A DNA stretch of 64,000 bases from Lachnospiraceae bacterium (lineage in GTDB: Bacteria; Bacillota; Clostridia; Lachnospirales; Lachnospiraceae). The translations under genes were made by a program, and so were the position numbers. Below the pieces are notes generated by a model, which ran no database searches, had not been told where the DNA came from, and saw only the letters and a program-made list of their open reading frames with translations. The stretch lies in NCBI GenBank assembly GCA_017479935.1, contig JAFVBO010000097.1, positions 62,001 to 126,000 of the forward strand. Reading direction: 5' to 3'. Shown piece by piece: positions 45,659-55,956 of the stretch. The stretch's first letter is position 1, and each line of letters starts with the position of its first letter.

Positions 45659-48025
45659 TTATCTGTCTTTGCCAATCGCCTTCAGATAGCGGCTGATCAT
45701 CGTCGCGCAATCCGCGCGGGTCGCATTCTCCCATGCGGCCAGCTTGCCGTCTCTGTCATTGATGATGCCCTTGGCTTCGCACCATTTCAGAGCTTCCGCA
45801 GCGAAGTCAGAAATTTGAGCGCTATCCGAATATGCGGTGAGCTCCTTCTGCTCGGAGTTGTCAACTCCATCTACTTCCTTTGCATACCGCCAAAGAATGG
45901 TGCACAGCTGTTCACGGGTGATCGGATCATCCGCTCCGAATTTTCCGTTATTGTATCCAAGGATGACCTGCGCGTCATTTGCCCACAAAACGCACTGCGT
46001 AAACCATACACCATCCGGAACGTCCGGGAACAAAGCCCGATACTCAGACTTCGGTTCACCTGCGCGGCGATATAAAACTGCCGCGAACTGAGCACGGGAA
46101 AGACCTTCCTCGGCGCCAAAGTATGTTGCGGTTTTTCCTGTCATCAGACCCTTCTGGTATACATCGACAACAGCGTCATAGTACCACTTATCCTCATCCA
46201 CATCTTCGAAAGGCTCTTTCTCGCCGGTGACGGGGATTGTCGGATCAGTGGTGCCGGTCGCAGGAATTTCCTGAATATCCGTTCTGGCATCGCATACGGA
46301 GCAATGGTGGGACTTCAGACCAGCCTCGGTCTCCGTGGGTTCCTTGTCGATCGTGTATTCTTCTTCCCATTCATGACCAAATGCCGGAATAACACCGGTC
46401 TCAAGGATTTCACCGCAGATGGAGCAGCACTTGCCTTTCTCACCATCTACGTGTGCAGAAACGACCTTCACCATTCTCCATCCGCCAAGCACATGCTGCG
46501 TATGGGTCATCAGAAGTTCCGGATAGGTAAACGCCGGTTCAAAGTCAAGCATATACCCGGAAGATACATGGTCCTCTGCTACCGTCACGTTATGCAAACC
46601 GATACTGCTGCCAACTGCCAGGCAATAGGTCTGCATCAGCTCGTCCTGATCATCCCATGTGCAGTCCAGCAGATACCAGTTGTTGTCTTCCATCTGCACT
46701 AAATTCCACAGATGGTTGATCGTGGTCTGCTCAGAACCGTAGCTGTATCCGCATACCAGCACGCTCGGGATTTCCATGCGATCAAGCAGAATCTTGGCCA
46801 GCTTGGCGTAGCCTTCGCAAACCGTCAGGTGCTCATACTTATCCAGCAGAATACCGGTGATGGTATGATACGGTGCCTTGGTTCTGTCATCCTGGGAGTA
46901 TTCGCCCAGATTGACGATATAATCATGCAGCGCGCGCACGTAATCTCCCCGTTTGACTCCCTGTGCCTGCGCCATGACGGCTTCATAGGCTGCATCGATG
47001 GCCGCTTCCGTATCTGCCAGTTCATCCAGAATACCGGTGTAGTACTCTTTCAGCTTAAAGGAGACAACGATCGAGGAGAAGTCATACAGACCATCCGCAC
47101 GTCTTTTTGCCTTGGGAATCACGGAGTACTTGCAGCCGCTGAACCAGAAATCTTCCGGATAATCGTACTCAAATGCCGACATCGCACGCTTGGCAGCGTT
47201 TCCGACATCATCCAGCATCTGAATGTATCTTTCATCATCCTTGTACTCTTTTTCTTTCAGCTGTGTCGCGGTATAGCCCGTCAGTTCGAAATACTCAATC
47301 ACTTCGACGTTGATGCCGCTTGTCACACACTCTGTCAGATCTCCTGCGCCCAGAAGGCCCTGATACATCTTGGTCTCCATCTCGCCCAGCTGATCGCCAA
47401 ACCAATGGAATTCGGTAAAACGGGGGCTGTTATAGTTGACCTCTGCAACGTAAAGATCTTCCGGTTCTTCCGATGCCGGATAAGACTGCATGTCTTCTTC
47501 TACCAGCACGCCGTCATCGTAGGTCATCGTGATGACAAAGACAAGATCTTCTTCCGGTTCCACAACGCTTTCGGGCTCTGCCGCAGCCTCCAGTTCCTGG
47601 ATGACGACTTCCTCTTCCTCACCTTCGATTACCAGTTCCACTTCCTCTGCTTCAACCACAGGCTCTTCCGCGGGGGCTTCCGGTTCCGCGGGAACTTCCG
47701 GCTCAGCAGGCTCCTCAGCGGGAACTTCTGTCTCAGCAGGCTCCTCAGCGGGAACTTCTGTCTCAGCAGGCTCCTCGGCAGGCTCTTCCGTCAAGCCTTC
47801 CGTTTCTTCCTGAACAGGCTCCTGAGGTTCTTCCGAAAGCTCGGTTTCTTCCTCCTGAATCGTCAGAACAACATCTTCCCCCTCTTCGTCAAGAACAAAC
47901 TCTTCCTCAAGGACGAATTCTTCCTCCACATCAGCAGGGATGGTTTCTCCGTCCGCCAGGACGGAAAGCGGGCCCGGCACTACAAGGCTAAATACCAGGC
48001 TTAAGATCAGGCATAATTTCTTCAT
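45659..48025 (-). CDS. secreted transglutaminase-like protein with SLH domains
   Basis: 788 aa surface protein. Signal peptide (about 1-25), a long acidic, Pro/Glu-rich repeat region (about 30-160; units of EEPAETEVPA), a transglutaminase/protease-like domain with Cys in LTVCEGYAKLAK, His in TINHLWNLVQ and Asp in LLDCTWDD, a cysteine-containing stretch with CCSICGEIL and HHCSVCDARTD, and two to three SLH domains at the C terminus (FEDVDEDKWYYDAV, LFPDVPDGVWF, DSAQISDFAAEALKW) that bind cell-wall polymers. ATG at 48025 follows GGAGGA. May crosslink or cleave surface proteins; substrate unknown. Confidence 0.88.
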   Translation of the reverse strand: MKKLCLILSLVFSLVVPGPLSVLADGETIPADVEEEFVLEEEFVLDEEGEDVVLTIQEEETELSEEPQEPVQEETEGLTEEPAEEPAETEVPAEEPAETEVPAEEPAEPEVPAEPEAPAEEPVVEAEEVELVIEGEEEEVVIQELEAAAEPESVVEPEEDLVFVITMTYDDGVLVEEDMQSYPASEEPEDLYVAEVNYNSPRFTEFHWFGDQLGEMETKMYQGLLGAGDLTECVTSGINVEVIEYFELTGYTATQLKEKEYKDDERYIQMLDDVGNAAKRAMSAFEYDYPEDFWFSGCKYSVIPKAKRRADGLYDFSSIVVSFKLKEYYTGILDELADTEAAIDAAYEAVMAQAQGVKRGDYVRALHDYIVNLGEYSQDDRTKAPYHTITGILLDKYEHLTVCEGYAKLAKILLDRMEIPSVLVCGYSYGSEQTTINHLWNLVQMEDNNWYLLDCTWDDQDELMQTYCLAVGSSIGLHNVTVAEDHVSSGYMLDFEPAFTYPELLMTHTQHVLGGWRMVKVVSAHVDGEKGKCCSICGEILETGVIPAFGHEWEEEYTIDKEPTETEAGLKSHHCSVCDARTDIQEIPATGTTDPTIPVTGEKEPFEDVDEDKWYYDAVVDVYQKGLMTGKTATYFGAEEGLSRAQFAAVLYRRAGEPKSEYRALFPDVPDGVWFTQCVLWANDAQVILGYNNGKFGADDPITREQLCTILWRYAKEVDGVDNSEQKELTAYSDSAQISDFAAEALKWCEAKGIINDRDGKLAAWENATRADCATMISRYLKAIGKDR

Positions 48026-48097
48026 TGAACATCCTCCTCTCTGATTTATGAACATGATCCTTTTTGGCTTACATCAAATATGCTTAACCCTGATGCT

Positions 48098-48126
48098 ATT
48101 ATACACACACTTCTCTTCTAAAGCAA
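48098..48126 (-). promoter_or_regulatory. promoter for the transglutaminase-SLH gene
   Basis: Minus strand: -35 TTGCTT at 48121-48126, 17-bp spacer, -10 TATAAT at 48098-48103; leader about 65 nt. Confidence 0.72.
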
Positions 48127-48241
48127 GCGGGAACTGTGGGTGCACCGTAAAGTGTAACAAAACAGTTACAAATTCAGTTCGCGTAAAAATGACAGACCCC
48201 CATCATTCTCACTCCGATGTCCTGATTATGAAAGTAAAACA

Positions 48242-48280
48242 GGGGAAAGACCATGGTTTTTCGCACCATGGTCTTTTCCT
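48242..48280 (-). terminator. terminator after the Bsp-repeat peptidase gene
   Basis: GGGAAAGACCATGG and CCATGGTCTTTTCC arms around an 8-9 nt loop (48242-48280), about 20 bp past the stop codon at 48301. The remaining spacer to 48097 shows nothing else. Confidence 0.75.
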
Positions 48281-48300
48281 TTCAAGTAAGTCTACAAGTC

Positions 48301-50967
48301 TTAGTTCTTTGTGCTTTCACCGGAGGTACTGCCCGCCGGCGTATCGCTGCCGGATGTTTGGTCCCCTTGCGTGTCTTCTTTCGGCAGCCCCTGATACTGC
48401 GCCCAGGTTGCCATAAAGTTTTGCGGTGTCCCGTACTGTACTTTCAGTTCCCAGACATCCTCTCCCCAGTGCGGGAGATACAGATGCGGCATGTCCACAA
48501 AGGAATCCCAATCTCCGCCCCAGGCAAGGCCGACCGATTTGGCCAGATCCGCCACGCGCTGGAAAAAGTCCAGGTCATCATAGGCGTGACCGGGTATATT
48601 CCGGAAGAAATCAAACGCGATTCCCCACTGGTGCTGAGAAGAGTACGAGCTTCCCATCGCCTGGGTCACGACAAAACCGGGCTCCGTGCGACCCTGCATA
48701 TAAAGGGCATCCTGGTATTCCTGCGTGCGAAGCGTTTCCGAGATTCCCAGTTTCAGATCTTCCTTCTCACACAAATCACGCAGTAATGCCAGTCTGTCCT
48801 GCAATTCCGGATGAAGCTGCGTGGTATCCGTGCGTTTGGCGTCTCCGCCAGGCAGGATTGTCACCTCTATATCCAGCTCACCTAAGACCTTTTTCTCTTC
48901 GCCTACGATATGGTACGCGATGATATGATACAGGCCGGTGTTATTCTGATGCCGCGAGAGATAGAACGCCGTAAACCAGGAAAAGGTTTTATCCATGACC
49001 GCCCGATGATAAATCAGATCGTCCTGCCCGTTTACATCGGACCAGACGGCAAATTCCACATCCTCCGTGTCCTGCATCAGAATGGCATTTTCATAGCGGA
49101 TATCCAAAATCTGGTTGTACGGATCCACAGTAGCTTTCAGCTCAGGAGTCGCGGAGGTATCCAAAGCCACCTCGAACGTTGCGGTCCCAACCGAGTATTC
49201 CTTTCCGTCAAAACCGGTTACAAACGCCTCGCACTGATAGGTTCCCTGCGCGAATTGAAAGACTGCGACATCCAGCTGCGCCGTCCAGCCTTCCCCGCCT
49301 TCTTCTGCTGCCAGATCCATGCCGTTTTCCTGACCGACGCTCTCCGGCCAGACATGCACGGTGCAAAACTGAACCGTATCCGGGTGAGACAGGCCCAAGA
49401 CCCCGATATTGTACAGACGCCCGAACGCATCCGCCCCGAAGACTGCTACGTTCGCCGATGTCTTTGACACCTCGACGGTGCCCTCGCCCAGACGGATTTT
49501 CAGATCATCTTTCTCCTGATAGCATTCCACGTGGATGGTTCCGTTCACGTCATGCTGTCCATGTAACGCAATCTCTGCCAGCCAGGCGCCATCCGTCACA
49601 AATCTTCCATCGTACCAGGCCAGGTCATCGCGCCCGTCTGCTTCCGTCCAGACCGCAAAGCTGACCTTGTCCGTCTGAACCGTATCGGTGTTTTCCATCA
49701 GTGCTGCCAGATATCCCGTGGAAGGATTCCACTCCAGGTTGAGCACCGGTTTCTTATCCGAGAAGTTTACCTCATAGTCTAACGACCCCAGAGAATAGGT
49801 ACGGCCGGAGTTGTTTTCCACGGTCACGTCCACATGGTAGAGCCCTTTTTGACTGTCGTGATCCGCGACGCGCACGTCCAGATACCAGGTATCCCCCTCC
49901 GGCTGCATCTCCGAGACGATCTTGTCATCGTCCCCTCCTGCGATGGTATACACCTCCGCATTCAGCCGATGCACCAGGTCCGGATCGGTGAGCGCCGACA
50001 CAAGGATGCGGAACGTGGCCGCTTCCTCGTCCGTTTCGGAAATCCGTATGGATCCCTCGGTCCCCGATACCACGATCTCCTCCGAAGCCAGGAAAACTTT
50101 CTCCGCCTGGCTTTCTTTATAGCACGCCACCACATAGGTACCGTTTTCCGGCAGGGCTGCCAGCGAAAGCTCGTCAATCCAGTCTCCATCTTCGTTCTGA
50201 TGAAGCGCAAACCACATGGCCTCGTCGATGCTTCCTTCTTTGTCATAGACCGCCACGGTCAGCTTCTGATACTCCTCATCGGGAGTAAAATACTGCGCCG
50301 CAATGAGCAGCGAATCGCCATATTGATTATAACGGCACTTCAGGGAAAACTCGGGCGGTATGACCGACAGATCCACCAGCACGGATTTTCCGGACACGAG
50401 ATGCGATTCCCCTTCGAGATCCGCATAGACATGAACCTGGTAGGTTCCGCTTCCCTGATGGGCGGTAAAGGGCGCGGTTACTTTCCACAAGCCATCCCCG
50501 CAAAGAGATCCCGGATACCACACGAGATCGTCCTGCCCGTCTGCCTCGTTCCAGACGGCGAAGCTGACGGCCGCATCCGTATCCAGATCCGGGAAATACA
50601 GGCGCGCGTTTAACAGACCCTCTCTCACGTCCGGCTCCGCCGAAAGGGTTGCCGCGTCCCAGGGGATATCCAAAAACGGATCCCGTCGATACACGTATTC
50701 CGGATCGAGGGTCCATTCATCCGGGTTTTCCCGCAAAGGAACCTCTTCCATCAGAAAAGGCGTGTCGAAATCCCCCGTGGACTCATCCAGAACCAGTTCT
50801 TCTTCAGTTTCTTCTGTTGCCTCACTCGCATAAGCAAATAGCGGTGCAATGGTGGATAATATCAAGATGAGTGCCAGCCCAAAAGCAAGAACGGCAACCA
50901 GAATTCGATGATCCATCAAAGACTTGAATTTCCCGGAATTCTGCTTTTTCTTCTTTTTTTCCGACAT
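48301..50967 (-). CDS. surface M15 peptidase with GBS Bsp-like repeats
   Basis: 888 aa. Basic N terminus and one membrane/signal segment (about 20-48), then six or so beta-sandwich repeats of about 95-100 aa; three carry FAVW-EADGQDDLVWY-like cores (about residues 131, 440 and 668), typical of GBS Bsp-like repeats. C-terminal domain (about 700-850) is a VanY/L,D-carboxypeptidase-type M15 fold with SSQHQWGIAFDFF (zinc His and Asp) and DMPHLYLPHW (zinc His). Likely trims peptidoglycan stem peptides. Ends in a low-complexity Ser/Thr/Gly tail. Start ATG 50967 behind GAAGGAAGAG. Confidence 0.88.
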   Translation of the reverse strand: MSEKKKKKQNSGKFKSLMDHRILVAVLAFGLALILILSTIAPLFAYASEATEETEEELVLDESTGDFDTPFLMEEVPLRENPDEWTLDPEYVYRRDPFLDIPWDAATLSAEPDVREGLLNARLYFPDLDTDAAVSFAVWNEADGQDDLVWYPGSLCGDGLWKVTAPFTAHQGSGTYQVHVYADLEGESHLVSGKSVLVDLSVIPPEFSLKCRYNQYGDSLLIAAQYFTPDEEYQKLTVAVYDKEGSIDEAMWFALHQNEDGDWIDELSLAALPENGTYVVACYKESQAEKVFLASEEIVVSGTEGSIRISETDEEAATFRILVSALTDPDLVHRLNAEVYTIAGGDDDKIVSEMQPEGDTWYLDVRVADHDSQKGLYHVDVTVENNSGRTYSLGSLDYEVNFSDKKPVLNLEWNPSTGYLAALMENTDTVQTDKVSFAVWTEADGRDDLAWYDGRFVTDGAWLAEIALHGQHDVNGTIHVECYQEKDDLKIRLGEGTVEVSKTSANVAVFGADAFGRLYNIGVLGLSHPDTVQFCTVHVWPESVGQENGMDLAAEEGGEGWTAQLDVAVFQFAQGTYQCEAFVTGFDGKEYSVGTATFEVALDTSATPELKATVDPYNQILDIRYENAILMQDTEDVEFAVWSDVNGQDDLIYHRAVMDKTFSWFTAFYLSRHQNNTGLYHIIAYHIVGEEKKVLGELDIEVTILPGGDAKRTDTTQLHPELQDRLALLRDLCEKEDLKLGISETLRTQEYQDALYMQGRTEPGFVVTQAMGSSYSSQHQWGIAFDFFRNIPGHAYDDLDFFQRVADLAKSVGLAWGGDWDSFVDMPHLYLPHWGEDVWELKVQYGTPQNFMATWAQYQGLPKEDTQGDQTSGSDTPAGSTSGESTKN

Positions 50968-50991
50968 TTTCTCTTCCTTCGAGTCAATATT

Positions 50992-51020
50992 CCATCTGCT
51001 AAAGTCACTTTAGCAGATGG
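50992..51020. terminator. hairpin after icd
   Basis: CCATCTGCTAAAG (50992-51004) pairs with CTTTAGCAGATGG (51008-51020), 3-nt loop, 11 bp past the icd stop. On the minus strand only AATATT follows, so it may be a 3'-end stabiliser with read-through into the peptidase gene. Confidence 0.55.
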
Positions 51021-51031
51021 AAAAAGTGTTC

Positions 51032-52240
51032 TTACAGGTACTCCGACAGCTTTTCCGCCACAGCGTCCAGATACTCTTCGCTGTTTAACGTCTGCGGATT
51101 CTGTAAGGTCGTGATCATGGCCAGATCCTTCGTCATGCGTCCGCTTTCGACCACATCCAGAGACGCTTTCTCAAGCGCATCCGCAAAATGGGAAAGAGAC
51201 GGCAGGTTGTCCAGCTCGCCGCGCTTTCTTAACGCGCCGGACCAGGCAAAGATGGTCGCGATCGGGTTCGTGGAAGTGGACTTTCCTTCCTTATACTGAT
51301 AGTAGTGACGCTGAACGGTTCCGTGCGCCGCTTCGTATTCGTATTTTCCGTCCGGGGAAACAAGGACCGACGTCATCATGGCCAGGGAGCCAAACGCCGT
51401 AGCCACCATATCGCTCATGACATCGCCGTCATAGTTCTTGCAGGCCCAGATAAATCCGCCTTCGCTCTTGATCACGCGGGCCACCGCATCATCGATCAGC
51501 GTATAAAAATAGGTCAGTCCTTCCTCTCTGTAGCGATCGCGATACTCGTTCTGATAGATCTCGCTGAAAATATCCTTGAAGGTGTGATCATACTTCTTGG
51601 AAATCGTGTCCTTCGAGGAGAACCAGACATCCTGGTGGGTGCTGAGGCCGTATTCGAAGCAGCACCGCGCAAAACTCTCGATGGACTTCACCGTGTTATG
51701 CATGCCCTGCACAATGCCGGGGCCTTTAAACTCATGAATCAGAACGCTCTCCGGCTCACCGTTTTCCGGCGTGTAGACCATCTCCACCTTGCCGGCAGCC
51801 GGGATTTTCATCTCGGAAGCCTTGTATACGTCGCCATAGGCGTGACGGGCAAGCGTGATCGGCTGCTTCCAGCTGCGGACATACGGTTCAATTCCCTTTA
51901 CCAGGATCGGAGCGCGGAACACGGTTCCGTCCAGAATGGCACGGATCGTGCCGTTGGGGCTCTTCCACATTTCCTTCAGCTGATACTCTTCCATGCGGGC
52001 CGCATTCGGGGTGATGGTGGCGCACTTGACACCAACGCCGTATTTCTGGATCGCGTGGGCGGCATCCACCGTAACCTGATCGTTTGTCTTATCGCGATAT
52101 TCCAGCCCCAGATCGTAATACTCGGACTTTAAGTCCACAAAGGGAAGGATCAGTTTGTCCTTGATCATCTTCCAGAGAATCCGGGTCATTTCATCCCCAT
52201 CCATCTCTACGATCGGGGTTGTCATCTGAATTTTATCCAT
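51032..52240 (-). CDS. icd: NADP-dependent isocitrate dehydrogenase
   Basis: Oxidative decarboxylation of isocitrate to 2-oxoglutarate. 402 aa, matching the homodimeric eukaryote-like subfamily rather than the 416-aa E. coli type: [16 protein letters not shown] at the N terminus, [24 protein letters not shown]-type loop and [13 protein letters not shown] (NADP His). ATG at 52240 is 13 nt after GGAGGT; MTTPIVE at 52225 is a possible inner start. Likely feeds glutamate synthesis with the Re-citrate synthase; no aconitase is in the window. Confidence 0.95.
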   Translation of the reverse strand: MDKIQMTTPIVEMDGDEMTRILWKMIKDKLILPFVDLKSEYYDLGLEYRDKTNDQVTVDAAHAIQKYGVGVKCATITPNAARMEEYQLKEMWKSPNGTIRAILDGTVFRAPILVKGIEPYVRSWKQPITLARHAYGDVYKASEMKIPAAGKVEMVYTPENGEPESVLIHEFKGPGIVQGMHNTVKSIESFARCCFEYGLSTHQDVWFSSKDTISKKYDHTFKDIFSEIYQNEYRDRYREEGLTYFYTLIDDAVARVIKSEGGFIWACKNYDGDVMSDMVATAFGSLAMMTSVLVSPDGKYEYEAAHGTVQRHYYQYKEGKSTSTNPIATIFAWSGALRKRGELDNLPSLSHFADALEKASLDVVESGRMTKDLAMITTLQNPQTLNSEEYLDAVAEKLSEYL

Positions 52241-52330
52241 GTTGTCTATCTTTAACCTCCATTTATGCAATACCTGGGGGTCATAAACCGGATCGCATTT
52301 TGATCCTTTTCCTCAGGGTTTGCTTCCTTT

Positions 52331-54424
52331 TTAGGACATCTCCACCATATAAAGCTCGTGAAGCGCCCTTGTAGCGCAGATATAGCGGGCATGCGTAAAG
52401 AGTGGCCCGTCCTCATCTTTATGGTAGATGGTAAAGACCTGATCAAACTCCAGGCCTTTTGCCAGATAAAAGGTTGTCACAACCAGTCCGTCCTTAAACT
52501 GCCGGCTGTTCTTGTCAAGCAGGTACACCAGCTTATCCGGATCGGCTCCGCACCAGATCGCGGTCTGCCGCGCGATCTCATACGCTTCCCGCGCCTCCTT
52601 CTCCGTCATGCAGAGAATGGCAGCCGTATCGTACGGTGGTTCTGTTCCGTCCGCGTGCGGCCATTTCCCGCTTTCCTGTTCTCCGCTTCCGGTTGTCTTT
52701 ACGCGGGCAAGCGCCTGGGACACGGCTTCCTCAAAGGAAGCGGCCTTGATCTCTTCGGGTTCCTTTCCGTGGCGGCTGATGGCTTCCCCGCCTTCCTTTC
52801 CACGGATCTTTTCCGCCATCTTCGTGATTTCAACGGTGCTGCGGTAGCTCTTGTTCAGATAAAGGATGCGGGAATCCTTTCCCAGAATTTTAGGAAGAAA
52901 GCAGGTGACATCCTGCTCCTTCTCATCCATCGTCTGAGCCAGATCGCCCAGGATCGTCATGGGACAGGAGAAAAGTCGGTCGAGCAGCAGGTACTGAATG
53001 TACGAGTAGTCCTGCATCTCATCGATCACCAGGTGCCGCACGGCCTTTAAGCCCTTGGGCGCTTCCAGCAGGTATTTCATGTAAAGGATCGGGTAGACAT
53101 CTTCATACGGAAGGATGCGTTCCTGCACCGGCAGATGCGGGAGCTCGGGCAGCCCCTGGCTCTTTAAAAACCGGCTGTACAGAATATAGATATCCCTCGT
53201 CTCATACATCTTCATCATCTTTTCGGTGATGACGATTTTTTCCTCTTCCGAAAATTCCCGTCCCCGCAGCGTTTCTTCCGCATCGACTTCGTAATCCATC
53301 ACGGCGCCCATGCGGTCCAACAGCGGCGTCCCCGTAAACTTGAAGTAGAAGTACTTTTCCAGTTCTTCCGCCGAGACCGTCCACTTTCGGAACGTGAAGT
53401 CCTTAAAGTCCATCAGATCATCTTCCAGGGACAGCACGAAGCCGCGGATTTTTTCCGCGAATTCCTTGGACTGCTTGTACGCGTAATGCGGGGAACCCGC
53501 GCCTGCCAGCTGCCGCTCCATCTCATCGTACCGGTCCTCACAGTCGTTGATAAACGACTTCAGCTGCCGGTAGGCGAACAGGTCAAAACTCATCTCCTGA
53601 ATATTCTGCTCGCCAAGCTCCGGAAGAATGCGGCTGATATAATCGGTAAAAACCGCGTTGGGCGAGAGAATCACCACGCTGTCGGAAGTCAGCCGCTTAC
53701 GGTCATGGTACAGAAGATAGGCGATCCGGTGAAGCGCCACCGAGGTTTTCCCGCTGCCCGCGCACCCCTGCACAATCAGGATCCGGTCTTTGGTGTTCCG
53801 GATGATGGCGTTCTGCTCCCGCTGGATGGTGCGCACGATATTCTTCAAATGCACATCCCCGTTTTTTCCCAGCTCCGCCTTTAAAATCTCATCATCGATC
53901 TTGACATCGCTCTCAAAGGCATAGATCATCTTGCCTCTTCGAATCTTATACTGCCATTTGGACGTGATGTCGCCGCTAATCAGGCCGGCCGGAGCCTCAA
54001 AGGAAGCCGGACCGCGGTCGTAATCGTAAAACAGACTGGATATGGGCGCGCGCCAGTCGTATATCAGCGGTGTCATTCCCGGCGCTTCCGAAAAGTTTCC
54101 GATTCCGATGTGAAAGCTCTCCGCTTCCTCCTCATCCTCAAACCGGAAATCCACCCGCCCGAAATACGGCGAGTACAGCATCTTCTGATACCGGTGTTTT
54201 AAGTCCAGCTGACTGTTTGTGACGGTCATCTGTCCGAACAGAGCCTTCTGGTTGTCATAATTCTCATAACCATACTCATCCATCTCGGTATAGTTATCCC
54301 AGTAGTACTCGTTCATGGCCTGAATTTCCTGCTCTCCCCTGGAGATGGAAGCGTTCAGCCTTCCGATGGCTTCTTCCAGCTTGGTCAGAACCAGCTGCAG
54401 GTAGGTCTCATTTGGATTCATCAT
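52331..54424 (-). CDS. HelD-like UvrD-family helicase
   Basis: 697 aa superfamily 1 ATPase of the HelD group, which binds RNA polymerase and releases stalled complexes in Gram-positives. N-terminal coiled coil (about 8-40) with the YYWDNYTEMDEYGYE region, PYFGRVDF and DWRAPISSLFYDYDRG typical of HelD, Walker A GCAGSGKT (220-227), SPNAVFTDYISRILPELGE, Walker B VIDEMQDYS, and motif VI-like ATRALHELY near the C terminus. Starts 1 nt after the thrC stop, so translation is coupled. Could instead be a DNA helicase. Confidence 0.88.
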   Translation of the reverse strand: MMNPNETYLQLVLTKLEEAIGRLNASISRGEQEIQAMNEYYWDNYTEMDEYGYENYDNQKALFGQMTVTNSQLDLKHRYQKMLYSPYFGRVDFRFEDEEEAESFHIGIGNFSEAPGMTPLIYDWRAPISSLFYDYDRGPASFEAPAGLISGDITSKWQYKIRRGKMIYAFESDVKIDDEILKAELGKNGDVHLKNIVRTIQREQNAIIRNTKDRILIVQGCAGSGKTSVALHRIAYLLYHDRKRLTSDSVVILSPNAVFTDYISRILPELGEQNIQEMSFDLFAYRQLKSFINDCEDRYDEMERQLAGAGSPHYAYKQSKEFAEKIRGFVLSLEDDLMDFKDFTFRKWTVSAEELEKYFYFKFTGTPLLDRMGAVMDYEVDAEETLRGREFSEEEKIVITEKMMKMYETRDIYILYSRFLKSQGLPELPHLPVQERILPYEDVYPILYMKYLLEAPKGLKAVRHLVIDEMQDYSYIQYLLLDRLFSCPMTILGDLAQTMDEKEQDVTCFLPKILGKDSRILYLNKSYRSTVEITKMAEKIRGKEGGEAISRHGKEPEEIKAASFEEAVSQALARVKTTGSGEQESGKWPHADGTEPPYDTAAILCMTEKEAREAYEIARQTAIWCGADPDKLVYLLDKNSRQFKDGLVVTTFYLAKGLEFDQVFTIYHKDEDGPLFTHARYICATRALHELYMVEMS

Positions 54425-54425
54425 C

Positions 54426-55922
54426 TTACAATCCCAGATAGGTTTCTACGGTCTTCTTCATGTCGCAGGTCTCGCAGACGGTTCTGTGAAGAACCGGTGC
54501 CGTCCGGATCTCTTCGATGGCAGCCGGAATGGGCATGTTCGACACAGCCGCCAGCTGATCGGCCAGTTTCAGGTCGTCTGCCTCGTTTCCGTAGGCAGGA
54601 TCGATGGCGGTTAAGACTGCGCGGGTAAACTTAAACGGACTGGCCGTGGACGCGATCACCGTAACTGCCTCATCCTTCGTCTCTTCCTTGTACTTCCGGT
54701 AGACTCTGGATCCCACCGCCGTATGCGTGTCCATGACATAGCCGGTCTTGTGGAACACGTCCGCAATTTCCTCAGCCACTTCCGCCTCGGTGGCGCACCC
54801 GGCCGCATAATCCGAAAGCCCTTTTCGCTCCTCTTCGGTCAGAGAATACAGGCCCTCTTTGGTCAGAGACGCCATGAGCGCGGCCGTCCGCTCCGGATCG
54901 CGGCCGCATGCCACATACACCATGCGCTCTAAATTGCTGGACACCAGAATATCCATTGAAGGCGATGTGGTGATTCGGAATGCGCGATCCTTCTTGTCGT
55001 AGGTGCCCGACAGGAAGAAATCCGTCAGCACGCGGTTGTCGTTGGACGCGCAGATCAGGCGATGCACGGGAAGCCCCATCTGCTTCGCCAGATAGGCCGC
55101 CAGGATATTGCCAAAGTTCCCCGTGGGAACCACGATGTTGATGGCCTCCCCTTCCTGGATCTTTTCATTCTCCAGGAGTTTTGCGTATGCGTAGACATAG
55201 TACGCCACCTGTGGAATCAGACGCCCGATGTTGATGGAATTGGCGCTGGAGAAGCGGAAGCCCTTCTCAAGCATCTTTTCCTTGAGCGCCGCGTCGGAAA
55301 ACATCTTCTTGACGTTGGTCTGGCAATCGTCAAAGTTTCCATGGACGCCGACCACGAACGTATTGGCACCCTTCTGCGTCACCATTTGTTTCTTCTGGAT
55401 CGGGCTGACGCCGTCTTCCGGGAAAAAGACGATGATCCGTGTTCCCGGCACGTCGGCAAAACCGGCCAGCGCAGCCTTTCCGGTGTCACCGGAGGTAGCG
55501 GTTAAAATGACGATCTCATCCGTAATCTGATGCTTTTTCGCGGCACAGGTTAACAGGTAAGGGAGGATGGAAAGCGCCATATCCTTAAACGCGATGGTTT
55601 TTCCGTGGTACAGTTCCAGATAGTAAGCGCCGTCCGCGTACGCCAGAGGGGCGATCACATCGGTCTCGAACTTATCATCGTAGGCGTGATCGATGCAGTA
55701 GTGCAGTTCCTCCTCGGTGTAATCGGTCAGGAACCGCTTCATGACTTCAAAAGCCACCTCGCGATAGTTCATCTCGGCCAGCTTTTTCCACTCTGCGTCA
55801 AGCGTCGGGATCTCTTCCGGAAAATACAGACCGCCGTCCCCCGCCAGTCCGCGTAAAATCGCCTCCGAAGAAAGAACCTGTTCCTTCTCTCCCCGTGTGC
55901 TGCTGTATCGAATGTCTTTCAT
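54426..55922 (-). CDS. thrC: Threonine synthase
   Basis: PLP enzyme converting O-phosphohomoserine to threonine. 498 aa long-form enzyme: N-terminal YSSTRGEKEQVLSSEAILRG, PLP lysine in HGKTIAFKDMALSILPYL (Lys in FKD), TATSGDTGKAALAGF phosphate loop and PTGNFGNILAAYLAKQMG. ATG at 55922 has AGGAGGAC upstream. Followed directly by the HelD-like gene. Confidence 0.97.
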   Translation of the reverse strand: MKDIRYSSTRGEKEQVLSSEAILRGLAGDGGLYFPEEIPTLDAEWKKLAEMNYREVAFEVMKRFLTDYTEEELHYCIDHAYDDKFETDVIAPLAYADGAYYLELYHGKTIAFKDMALSILPYLLTCAAKKHQITDEIVILTATSGDTGKAALAGFADVPGTRIIVFFPEDGVSPIQKKQMVTQKGANTFVVGVHGNFDDCQTNVKKMFSDAALKEKMLEKGFRFSSANSINIGRLIPQVAYYVYAYAKLLENEKIQEGEAINIVVPTGNFGNILAAYLAKQMGLPVHRLICASNDNRVLTDFFLSGTYDKKDRAFRITTSPSMDILVSSNLERMVYVACGRDPERTAALMASLTKEGLYSLTEEERKGLSDYAAGCATEAEVAEEIADVFHKTGYVMDTHTAVGSRVYRKYKEETKDEAVTVIASTASPFKFTRAVLTAIDPAYGNEADDLKLADQLAAVSNMPIPAAIEEIRTAPVLHRTVCETCDMKKTVETYLGL

Positions 55923-55956
55923 TGCTTGTCCTCCTATGACTTAGCCTGGCTTTTCT

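Noticed and set aside
47695..47790. Short direct repeats that could suggest a CRISPR array
   Set aside because: They are contiguous 30-bp units in frame inside a Pro/Glu-rich coding region, with no spacers.
46712..48004. 430-aa + strand open frame opposite the transglutaminase-SLH gene
   Set aside because: Its Phe/Arg/Leu-rich repeats are the antisense reading of the Pro/Glu-rich repeats of the real gene.
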